A DNA stretch of 64,000 bases from Oricola sp. (GTDB lineage Bacteria; Pseudomonadota; Alphaproteobacteria; Rhizobiales; Rhizobiaceae). The position numbers and the translations under genes were made by a program. Under the pieces are notes generated by a model. It was not told the origin of the DNA. It ran no database searches and was given only the letters and a program-made list of their open reading frames with translations. The first letter of the stretch is position 1; every line of letters starts with the position of its first letter. Location: positions 62,001 through 126,000 of the forward strand of contig NZ_JALEGV010000008.1 of assembly GCF_022763245.1 (NCBI RefSeq), given 5' to 3'. Shown in pieces: positions 62,864-64,000 of this stretch.

Positions 62864-62899
62864 TTTACGGTTACGTAAACGCCTCATCGCGGCCATCAT
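62864..62899 (+). promoter_or_regulatory. LiuR-like palindrome before the alpha/beta hydrolase
   Basis: TTTACGGTTACGTAAA (62864-62879) has 7-base arms with one mismatch around a 2-base centre, close to the LiuR consensus. TTACGT (62871-62876), a 17-base gap and CATCAT (62894-62899) form a possible promoter overlapping it. It lies about 47 bases before the hydrolase start. Confidence 0.45.
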
Positions 62900-62926
62900 C
62901 GGCCGCGCACATGACCGAGTGGCCGA

Positions 62927-63928
62927 ATGACCGCAGACAGACCCCGAAGACGCTTTGCCTGGTTCAGGACCGTGATCGCCCTTCTCCTCGTCCTCATCGT
63001 CGCCGGCGCGCTTGCCTGGGTCTTCGCCCCCCGCGAGCCCGTCGACCTCAGCCTCGCCTTCGACCCGGCCGCGCTCGGCGAGGATCTCGACGCCTATCTG
63101 CGCGACGAGGAGGCGAAATTCGACGACGTGCGCCCGACCGCCGCCAAGGAGATCGTCTGGGCCTATCCCGCCTCGCACGCCAAGACGCCCGTCGCCCTCG
63201 CCTATCTGCACGGCTTCTCCGCCGCCAAGGCCGAAATCCGGCCGGTGCCCGACATGGCTGCCTCGCAACTGGGCGCCAACCTGTTCTATTCCCGCCTCGC
63301 CGGCCACGGCCGCGACGGCGAGGCGATGGCCGAGGCGACCGTCAACGCCTGGGTGCAGGACGCCGCCGAGGCCGTCGCGATCGCCGAGCGCATCGGCGAG
63401 AAGGTCGTCCTGATCGGCACCTCGACGGGCGGCACGCTCACCACGCTGGCGGCCAGCATGCCGGACCTGAAGGACCGCATCGACGGCGTCGTCCTGATCT
63501 CGCCGAACTTCGCCATCCGCGCGTCCGGCTCGCAGATGCTCACCTGGCCCTTCGCCGAAACCCTCGTCCGGCTCGTCGTCGGCAAGGAACGCGGTTTCAA
63601 GCCGCAAAACGAGGCGCACGGCCAAAACTGGACGACGCGCTATCCTTCCCGCGCGGTCCTGCCCATGGCCGCCCTCGTCAAATACACCGCCGCCCTGCCC
63701 GTCGAGGACATCGCCATTCCGGCGCTTTTCGTCTTCCACCCGGACGACACCGTTGTCGACCAGTCGGTCACCGCGGCGATCGCCAAGCGCTGGGGCGGCC
63801 CGGTCACCGTGTCGCCGGTCGAAACCACCGACAATCCCTCCAACCACGTCATCGCCGGAGACATCCTGTCGCCCTCCAACAACGAGACGGTCGCCGCCGC
63901 CATCCGGCAGTTCGTCGAGGGGCTTTAG
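62927..63928 (+). CDS. Alpha/beta hydrolase fold protein
   Basis: 333 residues. An N-terminal membrane anchor (about 14-33), then an alpha/beta hydrolase with the nucleophile elbow GTSTGGT (about residue 164), a likely acid in FHPDDTVVD and the catalytic histidine in NHVIAGD. Probably a membrane-bound esterase or lipase-like enzyme facing the periplasm. Substrate unknown. The last 72 bases of the window hold no gene. Confidence 0.87.
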   Translation: MTADRPRRRFAWFRTVIALLLVLIVAGALAWVFAPREPVDLSLAFDPAALGEDLDAYLRDEEAKFDDVRPTAAKEIVWAYPASHAKTPVALAYLHGFSAAKAEIRPVPDMAASQLGANLFYSRLAGHGRDGEAMAEATVNAWVQDAAEAVAIAERIGEKVVLIGTSTGGTLTTLAASMPDLKDRIDGVVLISPNFAIRASGSQMLTWPFAETLVRLVVGKERGFKPQNEAHGQNWTTRYPSRAVLPMAALVKYTAALPVEDIAIPALFVFHPDDTVVDQSVTAAIAKRWGGPVTVSPVETTDNPSNHVIAGDILSPSNNETVAAAIRQFVEGL

Positions 63929-64000
63929 CGCTGTCACGCACAAACGATGTTGAAGACGCAGTTGAAAACGGCGCGGCAATCTCCACAATGGAGAGGTGAC

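Overview
The window is GC-rich chromosomal DNA from an alphaproteobacterium, almost certainly of the order Hyphomicrobiales (Rhizobiales). The main reasons are the gene order nagZ-scpA-scpB-tatABC-serS-surE-pcm-nlpD-yajC-secDF, an ExoR-like regulator, a PopZ-type protein beside valS and tolC, a fused SecDF, and alternative GTG/TTG starts. I see no insertion sequence, prophage, CRISPR array or replication origin. Coding density is high, and most of the window is core chromosome with a few accessory insertions.

Layout. 1-1047: a fatty-acid hydroxylase cut by the window edge plus a small membrane protein, behind a palindromic MerR-type site. 1068-5352: homologues of two mitochondrial complex I assembly factors, then secDF and yajC. 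5487-10724: a DUF815 ATPase, an NlpD-like LysM/M23 lipoprotein, pcm, surE and serS. 10818-19123: tatCBA, an orphan ABC ATPase, scpBA, nagZ and a very large SPOR protein. 19211-29509: argS, a dGTPase, erpA, an NCS2 purine permease, xthA, a small secreted protein, exoR, ilvD and a FadL-type porin. 29815-36685: valS, popZ-like, tolC, a PIMT-like methyltransferase, tRNA-Cys, a small membrane protein and tRNA-Asn. 36825-37753: two small secreted proteins of unknown function. 37947-46909: photolyase, FAD oxidoreductase, DUF1365, CFA-like synthase, SDR and ChrR, interrupted by a glycine-rich secreted protein and an AAA ATPase. 47114-52675: cysK-alaX, an ATP-grasp protein, sseA, GNAT, a Tat-targeted OmpA-domain protein and DUF1203. 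52696-63928: PadR, ald/lrp, a trimeric autotransporter, an NTF2-like protein, aroA, HlyU-like, cpdB and an alpha/beta hydrolase.

The most interesting part is 37.8-47 kb. Three transcription units there (photolyase-FAD oxidoreductase, DUF1365-CFA synthase, chrR-SDR) are each preceded by TGATCC-N18-TA, which matches the promoter type of the singlet-oxygen sigma factor RpoE (sigma-E/ChrR) of Rhodobacter. No sigma factor gene lies beside chrR, and the encoded ChrR has Ser in place of both Cys of the HxxxCxxC zinc motif. This looks like a photo-oxidative lipid and DNA protection regulon whose local anti-sigma protein has been rewired or is a paralogue.

A second pattern is four palindromes built on (T)T(T/G)ACGT-n-ACGT(A/C)AA, upstream of the fatty-acid hydroxylase operon, the FadL porin, a secreted protein and an alpha/beta hydrolase. 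They resemble sites of MerR-family regulators of the LiuR type, which control branched-chain amino acid and fatty acid use. Other points of note are a PadR gene with four related operator-like motifs, a degenerate M23 domain of the NlpD kind, and an EPSP synthase with Phe where class I enzymes have Pro101.
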